A stretch of 64,000 nucleotides of DNA. Source: Chryseobacterium luquanense (GTDB lineage: Bacteria > Bacteroidota > Bacteroidia > Flavobacteriales > Weeksellaceae). The position numbers and the translations under genes are program-made. Under the pieces are notes generated by a model, which did not search any database, was not told the origin of the DNA, and saw only the letters and a list, made by a program, of their open reading frames with translations. Shown here one piece after another: positions 56,493 through 64,000 of the stretch (positions within the stretch are counted from its first letter, which is position 1; the number at the start of each line of letters is the position of its first letter). The stretch lies in assembly GCF_026460945.1 (NCBI RefSeq), contig NZ_JAOVZV010000008.1:1-64000 (forward strand). The letters run 5' to 3'.

Positions 56493-57674
56493 ATGAATAC
56501 AGATAAAATAAGACAAGAAATAAGAGGTTTATCAGATGGGAAACTTTTCTTCAATAATGCGGGTTCATCATTGATGCCCAATGTTGTGGTAGATTCAATG
56601 ATTGATTACCTGAAACAGGAAGAGCAGTTCGGAGGTTATGAAGTTGCTAACAGAAATGCTAAATTGCTTGAAAATTTCTATACTGAAACTGCAAAACTTA
56701 TTAATTGTAAACCGTCCAATATTGCCTTTATGACGAGTGCCACAGAAGCTTTTGCCAAGGCACTTTCGAGTATTATTTTTAAAGAAGGAGATGCCATTAT
56801 TACAACCATTGATGATTATATTTCCAATCAGATTACTTTTATTTCACTTCAAAAAAGATTAAATGTAAAAGTCCTCAGAGTAAAAAAACTTGAGAACAAC
56901 GAACTGGATTTGGAAGATCTTGAAAACTTAATCAAAGAACATCATCCGAAATTGGTCGCTATTACCCACATTCCTACAAATTCAGGATTGATTCAGGATG
57001 TAGAAAGTGTCGGAGAAATCTGTCGTCAATATGATGTTTTGTATTTAGCAGATTGTTGTCAATCAGTTGGACAAATGGTTGTTGACGTTGAAAAAATAGG
57101 TTGTGATTTTCTAACTGCAACGGGAAGGAAATTTATGAGAGGACCAAGAGGAAGCGGATTTTTATATGTTTCAGACCGAGTTTTGGAACAGGATTATGCA
57201 CCTGTTTTATTGGATATGAGAGGAGCTCACTGGTCTGAATACGATGATTATGAATTATTTAAAACAGCTAAAAGATTCGAGCATTGGGAAGTTTCTTATG
57301 CCGCAGTTTTGGGAATGATGGAAGCTGTAAAATATGCCGACAATATTGGTTTAAGTCAAATTGAAAATTACAACAGAAATTTAGCAGAAACACTTAGAAC
57401 AAATCTTGCAGAAAGTGGTTTTAAAGTTCTAGATTTTGGAAAAAACTTAAGCAGCATCGTTACTTTCTGCGGTTCGGATAATGACCTGGAGAATATTCAG
57501 AATGTTTTGAGAGAAAATAATGTTTTCTTTTCAGCAAGCTACAAACATTCTGCATTGATTGATTTTACTGACAAAAAGGTTGAAGGAGCAGTAAGACTTT
57601 CGCCTCATTATTTCAATACATTAGAAGAAATCGAAAGGGTTTCTGAAATCTTGAAAAAGAGCTTAGATAGGTAA
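56493..57674 (+). CDS. class V aminotransferase-fold PLP enzyme (cysteine desulfurase/epimerase-like)
   Basis: A 393-residue fold-type I PLP enzyme. The PLP lysine is Lys213 in TATGRKFMRGPRGSGFLYVS. The aspartate-containing ADCCQSVGQMVVDV and the early FFNNAGSSLMP are also visible. The RKF-RGPRG form is seen in isopenicillin-N-epimerase-like and related enzymes rather than in IscS, and no obvious catalytic-loop cysteine was found. Start: MNTDKIRQEI; the open frame upstream crosses the tssK terminator. The gene is independent of the type VI locus. Confidence 0.8.
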   Translation: MNTDKIRQEIRGLSDGKLFFNNAGSSLMPNVVVDSMIDYLKQEEQFGGYEVANRNAKLLENFYTETAKLINCKPSNIAFMTSATEAFAKALSSIIFKEGDAIITTIDDYISNQITFISLQKRLNVKVLRVKKLENNELDLEDLENLIKEHHPKLVAITHIPTNSGLIQDVESVGEICRQYDVLYLADCCQSVGQMVVDVEKIGCDFLTATGRKFMRGPRGSGFLYVSDRVLEQDYAPVLLDMRGAHWSEYDDYELFKTAKRFEHWEVSYAAVLGMMEAVKYADNIGLSQIENYNRNLAETLRTNLAESGFKVLDFGKNLSSIVTFCGSDNDLENIQNVLRENNVFFSASYKHSALIDFTDKKVEGAVRLSPHYFNTLEEIERVSEILKKSLDR

Positions 57675-57691
57675 TTCTTTGAGGCTTTGCT

Positions 57692-57770
57692 GAGTGAAAC
57701 GCCTTTGCGAACTTAAAAACGTTGAATTGCATAAAGAAAAATCTTTGCGCACTTTGCGTTAAAATTAATT
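57692..57770 (+). repeat. dispersed ~75-bp repeat, family 3 copy 4
   Basis: GAGTGAAACGCCTTTGCG at the left and CTTTGCGCACTTTGCGTT at the right, in the same order as the copies near 8.7 and 13.7 kb. Confidence 0.65.
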
Positions 57771-57830
57771 ATTATGATAAAACATGCAATTAATTACTTT
57801 TCATTAAATTCGTGAAAAATCAAAAAGAAA

Positions 57831-60233
57831 ATGAAGATCAAGTTAACCATCTGCCTTCTTGCGTTTCTCAATTTTTATGAAGCTCAGGAAAATATTACGT
57901 ATCAAAAACCATCTGCTGAAATTCTTAAACTGGCGGATTACGACCGACCACCAAGTGTTTTGACCAATTCAAAAAAAGATTGGGTAATTTTTACTTACCG
58001 TCCGACTTACAAAACTTTGGATGACCTCAATCAACAGGAAATGAAGTTGGGAGGTTTAAGAATCAATCCGGGTACGAATATTTCGAGTACAATTACGTAT
58101 TCAAATAATCTTAAAGTTCGTAAGATGAATGATAAAACGGAAATTCAGGTTAAAAATTTACCTGTAAACCCTAAAATTACCAATACATCATTTTCACCTG
58201 ACGAAAAGAAATTAGCTTTTACCAATACAACCGATAAAGGTGTTGAACTTTGGGTAATTGATTTAGAAACTGCAACGGCGAAAAAAATTACTAAAGACAA
58301 CCTGAATGCCAATTTGGGGAATCCATATACTTGGATGAAAGATTCTCAGAGCTTTTTAATTAAAGTTTTGCCTGAAAATAGAGGACAGCTCATCGATTTT
58401 TCTAAAGATTTACCAACCGGACCGATTGTTTCTACGGCAGACGGAAAAGTTTCACAAAACAGAACGTATCAGGATTTGCTTAAAAATCCGCAGGATGAGA
58501 AGAATTTTGAAATGCTTACCAACTCAGAATTGTATCATGTAGATTTGAATGGTAATCTTAAAAAATTCAAGGATAAAGATATTTTTGCAGGTTTAAGTTA
58601 TTCTCCCGATGGAAATTATTTGCTGGCAACGACGATTAAAAAACCGTTTTCTTACATCGTTCCTTTGAGCAGATTTCCTTCGACTGCAAAAGTGTATGAT
58701 GCAAAAGGAACAGAAGTAAAAGTGGTAAATGAAGTTCCACTTACCGAGATTATGCCAAAAGGTTTTTCATCGGTCAGAATCGGAAAAAGAGATATGACGT
58801 GGAGAGCAGATCAACCATCAGCTTTGGTTTTTGCTGAAGCTTTGGATGGAGGAGATCAGTCTAAAACCGTTGATTTCAGAGATGAAATTTTCACATGGAA
58901 TGCTCCGTTTAATGAACATCCAAAATCTTTCTTTAAAACAAAACAGAGATACGAAGGAACAAGTTGGACGAATAATCACTACGCAATTGTATCTGAAGGT
59001 TGGTACGATACCAGAAATACAAAATCTTATCTGGTTGATTTAAATGATGGTAAATCTCAGGTAATTGAAGACAGAAATTATCAAGATGTTTACAATGATC
59101 CGGGAAATTTCAACACAACCAAAAATGATTTTGGAAGATATGTTATCGACATGAAAGGTGAAAAATCTTATCTTATCGGAGCCGGATTTACAAAAGAAGG
59201 ACAACATCCTTTCATTGATGAAATGGATATGAAATCTTTAAAAAAGAAAAGACTCTACACATCAAATCTTAAAGGAGCAAAAGAAGAAATCATTGATATT
59301 CTTGACCCTAAAAAAGGAGAGGTGTTAACGATTCAACAGTCGGCAAGTCAGTACCCGAATTATTTTAAGAAAAATATTAAATCTAATAAATCTGAGCCTG
59401 TTACGAATTTTGCCAATCCGTTTGAAAGCATCAAAGATGTTTATAAGGAAGTAATTACCTACAAAAGAAATGACGGAGTTACTTTAACCGGAACGCTTTA
59501 TTTACCTGCAAACTACGACAGAAAAGGGAAAAAAGAAAAGCTGCCGTTGTTGATTTGGGCATATCCTACAGAATATAAAGACAAAAATACAGCAGGGCAA
59601 AACACTCAAAATCCGAACGATTTTACGTTCCCATATTATGGTTCATTTGTGTATTGGACTGCGAAAGGTTATGCCGTATTGGATGATGCAGCATTCCCAA
59701 TTATTGGAGAAGGAAAGACTGAACCAAATGATACTTTCATTTCGCAATTAGTTGCCAACGGAAAAGCTGCTATTGACGCTGTAGACCAATTGGGATATAT
59801 CGACAGAGCAAAAGTTGCAGTCGGAGGACATTCTTATGGTGCATTTATGACAGCAAACCTTTTGACGCATTCCAAAGATTATGCATGCGGAATTGCAAGA
59901 AGCGGAGCGTACAACAGAACCTTGACACCATTTGGTTTCCAAAGCGAACAGAGAAATTACTGGGATGTTCCGGAAATTTACAATACAATGTCTCCGTTTA
60001 TGAATGCCGATAAAATGAAAACGCCGATGTTGCTGGTTCATGGTGATGCAGACAATAATCCGGGAACATTTACTTTACAGACCGAAAGATACTTCCAAGC
60101 TTTGAAAAACCTTGGTGCTCCGGTGAGAATGGTGCTTCTTCCGAAGGAATCTCACGGTTATGCCGCAAAAGAAAATATTCTTCATTTGCTTTGGGAACAA
60201 GATCAGTTTTTAGAGAAATGTCTTAAGAAATAA
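57831..60233 (+). CDS. S9-family serine peptidase (prolyl-oligopeptidase fold, glutamyl-endopeptidase-like)
   Basis: An 800-residue secreted peptidase: signal peptide (residues 1-18), an N-terminal beta-propeller of about 500 residues (NTSFSPDEKKLAFTNTTDKG, GLSYSPDGNYLLATT) and a C-terminal alpha/beta-hydrolase domain. The nucleophile is Ser668 in GGHSYGAF, with the acid in VHGDADNNPG and the base in ESHGYA. Similar bacterial proteins cleave after Glu or Pro. It is a single gene ending in a strong terminator. Confidence 0.9.
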   Translation: MKIKLTICLLAFLNFYEAQENITYQKPSAEILKLADYDRPPSVLTNSKKDWVIFTYRPTYKTLDDLNQQEMKLGGLRINPGTNISSTITYSNNLKVRKMNDKTEIQVKNLPVNPKITNTSFSPDEKKLAFTNTTDKGVELWVIDLETATAKKITKDNLNANLGNPYTWMKDSQSFLIKVLPENRGQLIDFSKDLPTGPIVSTADGKVSQNRTYQDLLKNPQDEKNFEMLTNSELYHVDLNGNLKKFKDKDIFAGLSYSPDGNYLLATTIKKPFSYIVPLSRFPSTAKVYDAKGTEVKVVNEVPLTEIMPKGFSSVRIGKRDMTWRADQPSALVFAEALDGGDQSKTVDFRDEIFTWNAPFNEHPKSFFKTKQRYEGTSWTNNHYAIVSEGWYDTRNTKSYLVDLNDGKSQVIEDRNYQDVYNDPGNFNTTKNDFGRYVIDMKGEKSYLIGAGFTKEGQHPFIDEMDMKSLKKKRLYTSNLKGAKEEIIDILDPKKGEVLTIQQSASQYPNYFKKNIKSNKSEPVTNFANPFESIKDVYKEVITYKRNDGVTLTGTLYLPANYDRKGKKEKLPLLIWAYPTEYKDKNTAGQNTQNPNDFTFPYYGSFVYWTAKGYAVLDDAAFPIIGEGKTEPNDTFISQLVANGKAAIDAVDQLGYIDRAKVAVGGHSYGAFMTANLLTHSKDYACGIARSGAYNRTLTPFGFQSEQRNYWDVPEIYNTMSPFMNADKMKTPMLLVHGDADNNPGTFTLQTERYFQALKNLGAPVRMVLLPKESHGYAAKENILHLLWEQDQFLEKCLKK

Positions 60234-60239
60234 TTAAAT

Positions 60240-60271
60240 AAAAAACTCGTTCTGTGGAGCGAGTTTTTTTA
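60240..60271 (+). terminator. rho-independent terminator
   Basis: AAAAACTCGTTC pairs with GAGCGAGTTTTT, then T-run. Confidence 0.8.
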
Positions 60272-60303
60272 TGATTTACCCTTTGTACATTTTAAAGTAC
60301 TTT

Positions 60304-60423
60304 CGTCAATTCGAGTAGATTTTTGAAAAAAAATCGTATCGAGAAGCTTGTAATATTGAAGATAAATCTAATCTCGATACATTTTTTCTCCACTTTGTTA
60401 CGAAAAAAACACTCGAATTGACG
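60304..60423. repeat. nested inverted repeat, family 2 copy 2
   Basis: Outer arms CGTCAATTCGAGT (60304-60316) and ACTCGAATTGACG (60411-60423) are exact complements; inner arms GTATCGAGA / TCTCGATAC. It fills the 340-bp gap after the S9 peptidase terminator. Beyond it, 60424-60573 shows nothing else recognisable. Confidence 0.85.
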
Positions 60424-60573
60424 AATTCAATATTAAAATTTTTCAAAATGCATAACGGGTTAATTAATTTTAAATAATTCATGTTAAGTTCATTTTAGTT
60501 TTTGTAATTTTCTGCTGATAAAATGAGTATAAACAATAGATTCCGAAAGGATATCTATCAGAAATAAAAATTT

Positions 60574-61149
60574 ATGTTAAGAACGAATCAATCTTTTTTA
60601 AATTATTTAGAAATCCTTTATAGTAATCAGGAACATAAGGAAAACATTATTCTAGAATCTTTTGAGAAAGACGAAAAATTATTGACGCAAGGCGAAGTTT
60701 CCGACAAAATAATGCTTATTAAAAGCGGAATCACCAAATGCTTTTTTACGGAAGAAAATAAAGAGGAGTACATTGTTGAGTTTTTAGGAAAAGGCGAAAT
60801 TCTTGGCGAAATAGAAATGATGAAGAATGTTCCGTGTATTTGCAGCATTGAAGCGATTACAGAAGTGACTGTTTTTACCATAACGATTCCATACTTCCAG
60901 TCGTTGATTAAAAGTGATCTTAATTTAAATAATTTACTGTTGGATGTTTTTGCCGAACGTATTGTGAACACTTCAAACCGATCTTCTTATCAACAACTTC
61001 ATGCTACAGAACATACGTTGTCTCAACTTTTAGATTTAAAAGCAAAAGAAATGAAAATTTCAAAAGAAGACATGGCTTCCTATTTGGGAACGACTGTAAA
61101 AAGTCTTACCAAAGCCATAAAAGATTATGAAAAGAAAAAGACATTGTAA
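60574..61149 (+). CDS. Crp/Fnr-family transcriptional regulator
   Basis: A 191-residue regulator with an N-terminal cNMP-binding-like barrel (about residues 25-120, with FLGKGEILGEIEMMKNVPCI) and a C-terminal helix-turn-helix (MKISKEDMASYLGTTVKSLT). The ligand is not predictable; two cysteines in the barrel (PCICS) are notable but do not form an Fnr cluster. It differs clearly from the Crp-family protein at 13801. No target site identified. Confidence 0.85.
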   Translation: MLRTNQSFLNYLEILYSNQEHKENIILESFEKDEKLLTQGEVSDKIMLIKSGITKCFFTEENKEEYIVEFLGKGEILGEIEMMKNVPCICSIEAITEVTVFTITIPYFQSLIKSDLNLNNLLLDVFAERIVNTSNRSSYQQLHATEHTLSQLLDLKAKEMKISKEDMASYLGTTVKSLTKAIKDYEKKKTL

Positions 61150-61174
61150 TTAAACTCCCAATTAAATCTTCCAG

Positions 61175-61182
61175 TATCTTTG
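61175..61182 (+). promoter_or_regulatory. -7 promoter box (TATCTTTG) for GNAT gene
   Basis: TATCTTTG matches TAnnTTTG and overlaps the GTG at 61180, so the ATG at 61201 is the likely start. Confidence 0.5.
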
Positions 61183-61200
61183 TGGAAATTCTGTTACAAA

Positions 61201-61707
61201 ATGGATGAGCTTAAGTTCAGAGATGCAAAATTAGAAGACTTAAAAAGGATTGTTGAAATCTACAATTCAACCATAGAATCAAGAATGGTTACAGCAGATA
61301 CAGAACCTATTTCTGTGGAAAGCCGACATCAGTGGTTTTATGAACATACTCCTGAAAGAAGACCGCTTTGGGTAATCGAAGATGCTGAAAATAATATGGT
61401 AGGTTGGGTAAGTTTCTCGTCATTTTACGGAAGACCGGCTTACAATGGAACCGTAGAAATCAGTATTTATATGGATGAAAATTTCCGAGGAAAAGGCTAT
61501 GGTAAAACAACTTTGCAATACTGTATCGACAATGCCGGAAAATTTGGAGTGAAAACCTTGTTGGGGTTTATATTTTTACATAATGAACCTAGCATAAAAC
61601 TCTTTCAGTATTTTGGTTTTGAAGATTGGGGAATTTTACCAAATGTAGCAGTTTTAGATGGAGTAGAGTGTACTTTGAAAATATTGGGGAAAAGAATTTC
61701 AGTGTAA
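61201..61707 (+). CDS. GNAT N-acetyltransferase, phosphinothricin acetyltransferase-like
   Basis: A 168-residue acetyltransferase. The acetyl-CoA loop is DENFRGKGYGKTTLQYCIDN. The N-terminus FRDAKLEDLKRIVEIYNSTI followed by SRMVTADTEP is characteristic of PAT-like enzymes, with a conserved WFYEH region. It is the second PAT-like GNAT of the window (other at 19182). A secreted-protein gene follows after 33 bp. Confidence 0.85.
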   Translation: MDELKFRDAKLEDLKRIVEIYNSTIESRMVTADTEPISVESRHQWFYEHTPERRPLWVIEDAENNMVGWVSFSSFYGRPAYNGTVEISIYMDENFRGKGYGKTTLQYCIDNAGKFGVKTLLGFIFLHNEPSIKLFQYFGFEDWGILPNVAVLDGVECTLKILGKRISV

Positions 61708-61740
61708 AGTTTTTTATTGTTATGTCAAAAAAAGAATCAA

Positions 61741-62457
61741 ATGAAAAAAATAGTACTATTTATTTTTTCTTCATGTTTTAGTTATGCTCAATTATCTCCA
61801 GAAGTAAATAACCTCTATCAACAACTTTCTAAAAGTGAGAGTTATGAAGCTAAATATATTGGCTTTGCAGCTGATGAAAGTAATATTTATAATATTGCTC
61901 AGAAAATAGGCACATTGGCTTCGGATAATGAATTGGAGTTTATTGCATTCAATGGTAATGTAGTGGCTCAATCTTATGTTGCAAAAATATTATTGCAAAG
62001 AAAATCGGACAGAGTTTTAAAAATATTTAATTACTTTTTAAAAAATAATAAACCAATAGAAATTGCTTCAGGATGTACTGGTTATGAATCTTTTTTAGCT
62101 GACGAAATATATAGAAGTACTTTTGAAGAAAAAAATGTAATAAGTCAGGCTCAAGGTTTCAAAAAATATAACGACAGTATTTTAAATAGTAAAAGTTTAC
62201 CACATGGTTTTGATAAATCTATTTTAGAAGACCTTAAAGTAGAAACCAAATGGAATAATTCTGAAATTGATTCTTTGCTTTTAAAAATGGAAAAAGCAAT
62301 CTTGAATGATCAAAATTCATCACAAAGTTTGGTTGAATTAGTTTGTGAATATAATTTTTATACTGAGCAGAAAAAGGCATATTATCGAAATTTGCTGTAT
62401 TTTGAAAAGAAGTATAAATCTGACATGATTAAACAGTATCTTGATTATTGCAAATAA
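61741..62457 (+). CDS. secreted hypothetical protein
   Basis: A 238-residue protein with a signal peptide (residues 1-16, SYAQ). The mature chain is mainly helical and holds a HEAT-like arrangement (FIAFNGNVVAQSYVAKILLQ) and two cysteines outside the signal region. No family recognised. Start: MKKIVLFIFS; an in-frame ATG eight codons upstream would precede the signal peptide with MLCQKKNQ. Confidence 0.6.
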   Translation: MKKIVLFIFSSCFSYAQLSPEVNNLYQQLSKSESYEAKYIGFAADESNIYNIAQKIGTLASDNELEFIAFNGNVVAQSYVAKILLQRKSDRVLKIFNYFLKNNKPIEIASGCTGYESFLADEIYRSTFEEKNVISQAQGFKKYNDSILNSKSLPHGFDKSILEDLKVETKWNNSEIDSLLLKMEKAILNDQNSSQSLVELVCEYNFYTEQKKAYYRNLLYFEKKYKSDMIKQYLDYCK

Positions 62458-62468
62458 AGCTGATCAGA

Positions 62469-62546
62469 ATGAATACTAACTTTAAAGATTTTGTTAAAGA
62501 TTCAATCCTACTAACTTATTTAGGTCATGATGGAATTTTAATCTAA
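62469..62546 (+). pseudogene. possible truncated 5' remnant of a metallo-hydrolase gene
   Basis: A 25-codon ORF ends in LLTYLGHDGILI, which resembles the N-terminal strand-turn of MBL-fold hydrolases (ITYIGH-x-x-x-LIE). A stop follows at once, and no continuation is seen in other frames before the convergent gene. This is a weak call based on one short motif. Confidence 0.25.
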
Positions 62547-62566
62547 AAAGAAACTTCAAATCATTA

Positions 62567-63862
62567 TTATAGCGTTGTAAATTCTATTTTATATTCAGCT
62601 GCTTCGAATTGATATCCGTCTTCAGATTCTGTATTTCGATTGGTGATATAAAAATCATAGGTTGTATTTGGCTTAAGAGCCACAGTTTCCAAAATAAGTG
62701 TGGTTTTATCATTTTCAAAACCAAGTTTTTTCTGAAGTGGAAAATGTTCTTTACCATTTTTTGAAAAATTAAGAGACACATCTTTCATTTTCTTAGAAAA
62801 GGTAATCTTAATCTGCTTTGTCGCTGTATCTACATTCTTGCTATCATTATCAAAAGGTTCAATTTTTACAACCTTTGGTATATTCGATTCGTAATTTTTG
62901 ATAATTTCGTCCTTATTGATTGTGTTGCCAAAGAATTTAGACTTTTCTACAAATTCATCAATAGCTTTTTCATTACCGAAATCCAATTCAATAATATCTT
63001 TTACAGCCTGTTTTTTATCGAAATGATTTTGATAATATGATTTTGAAATTTCATAACCCATAAAATAACCCAAATCTGGATTGGCAGATTTTTCGCCATT
63101 ATAAAGCCATTTATCATTACGGTTAGAATACATTTCAGCTTTAAAATCTTCTTTTACCTTAGACAGATTAGATTTTCCATATTCAATATAAAACGTTTTA
63201 ATAGGTTCTCCTAAAACTAATTCAGCAATAAAATCACAAGAACCTTCTTTTATCGAATGTCCCAAAAGATTTACATAGCCTTTTTTTTGATTTGTATGAA
63301 CATATTCATGAATCGTTAGATAAACAACATCTATGTATTTCTTATGTTTAAAAGTATTTTTCAGCCAGTCAGAACTTAGCTCAGAAGTATCTGTATTGGG
63401 ATTTCCAACCAAAATTTCAGAGCCGATTAATACCATATCAGAATCGGTAGTTCCACCGGATGCTAATCCACCAATGGTAAAATAAATGTTGGCTGGCTTG
63501 AGCTCAGGATAAATTTTGTTGAATTTTTTGATATATTTTTCAATCTGCTTTTGCTTAGATTTTATTTCTAAAGTTGAATTTCGTATAGAATTCCAATATC
63601 TCGGTAACTTTTCAATATTTTCAACAAAGAGACTGTCGTTGAGGTTTCTCTTTTTCATGAAAGCTTTTAATCCATAAGAAGCTTTATCGATGTACAAGGT
63701 ATTGATTAATTCATATTTTTTATGGGTATTATCAGTCTTTTTAATTTGGTCGTAAGCTTCCCAATAATGATTGATATCGCTTGTAAAAATGTAATTTTTT
63801 TTCTGAGAGTGAAATTTTGAAATGCTTAAAATAAGCAAAGCAGAAATAATTCTTGATTTCAT
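62567..63862 (-). CDS. secreted putative zinc metallopeptidase with C-terminal Ig-like domain
   Basis: A 431-residue protein with a signal peptide (residues 1-19, FHSQ). The middle holds a gluzincin-type HExxH in LTIHEYVHTNQ, and IKEGSCDFIAEL supplies a candidate third ligand glutamate, as in DUF2268-like peptidases. The last 110 residues (KVVKIEPFDNDSKNV; ITFSKKMKDVSLNFSKNGK; TYDFYITNRNTESEDG) look like a bacterial Ig-like/SbsA adhesion domain. Substrate unknown. It is transcribed towards the preceding genes. Confidence 0.75.
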   Translation of the reverse strand: MKSRIISALLILSISKFHSQKKNYIFTSDINHYWEAYDQIKKTDNTHKKYELINTLYIDKASYGLKAFMKKRNLNDSLFVENIEKLPRYWNSIRNSTLEIKSKQKQIEKYIKKFNKIYPELKPANIYFTIGGLASGGTTDSDMVLIGSEILVGNPNTDTSELSSDWLKNTFKHKKYIDVVYLTIHEYVHTNQKKGYVNLLGHSIKEGSCDFIAELVLGEPIKTFYIEYGKSNLSKVKEDFKAEMYSNRNDKWLYNGEKSANPDLGYFMGYEISKSYYQNHFDKKQAVKDIIELDFGNEKAIDEFVEKSKFFGNTINKDEIIKNYESNIPKVVKIEPFDNDSKNVDTATKQIKITFSKKMKDVSLNFSKNGKEHFPLQKKLGFENDKTTLILETVALKPNTTYDFYITNRNTESEDGYQFEAAEYKIEFTTL

Positions 63863-64000
63863 TTAAAATGGCGTAAATAATTTCTGTAAAATTATCTAAA
63901 CTTCTTCGAAAATCATAGAATATTTCCAATTAATTCCATTAATGTTGATTTTTTAATTTTAAATTTTCCGGCATTCATCGCTTTTTAGATAAAATTATTT

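Overview
The window reads as chromosomal DNA of a flavobacterium close to Chryseobacterium (Bacteroidota, Weeksellaceae-like). The basis is the AT-rich sequence, many promoters of the Bacteroidota type (TAnnTTTG at -7, TTG/TTTG about 19 bases upstream), a short primary sigma factor without region 1.1, an isolated atpD-atpC pair with a very short epsilon subunit, GLPGLI and TonB-receptor genes, a Bacteroidota-type (subtype iii) type VI secretion system, and a probable capnine/sulfobacin lipid gene pair. No rRNA, tRNA, CRISPR array, insertion sequence or prophage was recognised.

Layout. 1-3.6 kb: the end of an MFS transporter, then mevalonate kinase, a UbiA prenyltransferase and proline dehydrogenase. 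3.7-5.1 kb: an XRE-type regulator and a gene-free AT-rich stretch of about 780 bp holding DnaA-box-like repeats and palindromes. 5.1-8.3 kb: M14 peptidase, a DUF4920 protein and an APC permease. 8.3-9.0 kb: a repeat-filled gap with a structured repeat, a ten-unit 21-bp tandem array and a dispersed repeat. 9.0-12.3 kb: TssE- and TssF-like baseplate genes plus a DUF3829-type lipoprotein. 12.4-14.4 kb: monooxygenase, DJ-1/PfpI protein and a Crp-family regulator. 14.5-24.5 kb: uvrA, small membrane and secreted proteins, a DUF421 protein, GNAT, gyrA and a TPR protein. 24.6-30 kb: an NAD(P)-binding protein and a YjbR protein flanking a perfect (GATAAAA)17 tract, then a small secreted protein / GLPGLI / TonB-receptor module.

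29.9-33 kb: ribF, atpD, atpC. 34-39 kb: a radical SAM protein carrying a repeat-derived in-frame insert, and a capB-capA-like pair predicted to make cysteate and condense it with an acyl thioester. 39-49.5 kb: two large multipass membrane proteins (DUF2723 and a GT-C-like protein), DUF1697, kdsA, a TonB receptor and a DUF3347 protein. 49.5-53 kb: FAD monooxygenase, the primary sigma factor, two adjacent structured repeats and an S1/P1 nuclease. 53.3-56.3 kb: TssG-, TssN- and TssK-like genes. 56.5-63.9 kb: a class V aminotransferase, S9 peptidase, a second Crp-family regulator, GNAT and secreted proteins including a putative HExxH metallopeptidase.

How the parts fit. The two type VI loci, about 41 kb apart, encode complementary parts of one contractile apparatus (TssE/F here, TssG/K/N there), which suggests one machine encoded in pieces. 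Intergenic space is unusually rich in short repeats. At least four families recur inside this one window, two of them as structured inverted repeats, and one fragment of another common flavobacterial-type repeat appears to be translated inside the radical SAM gene.
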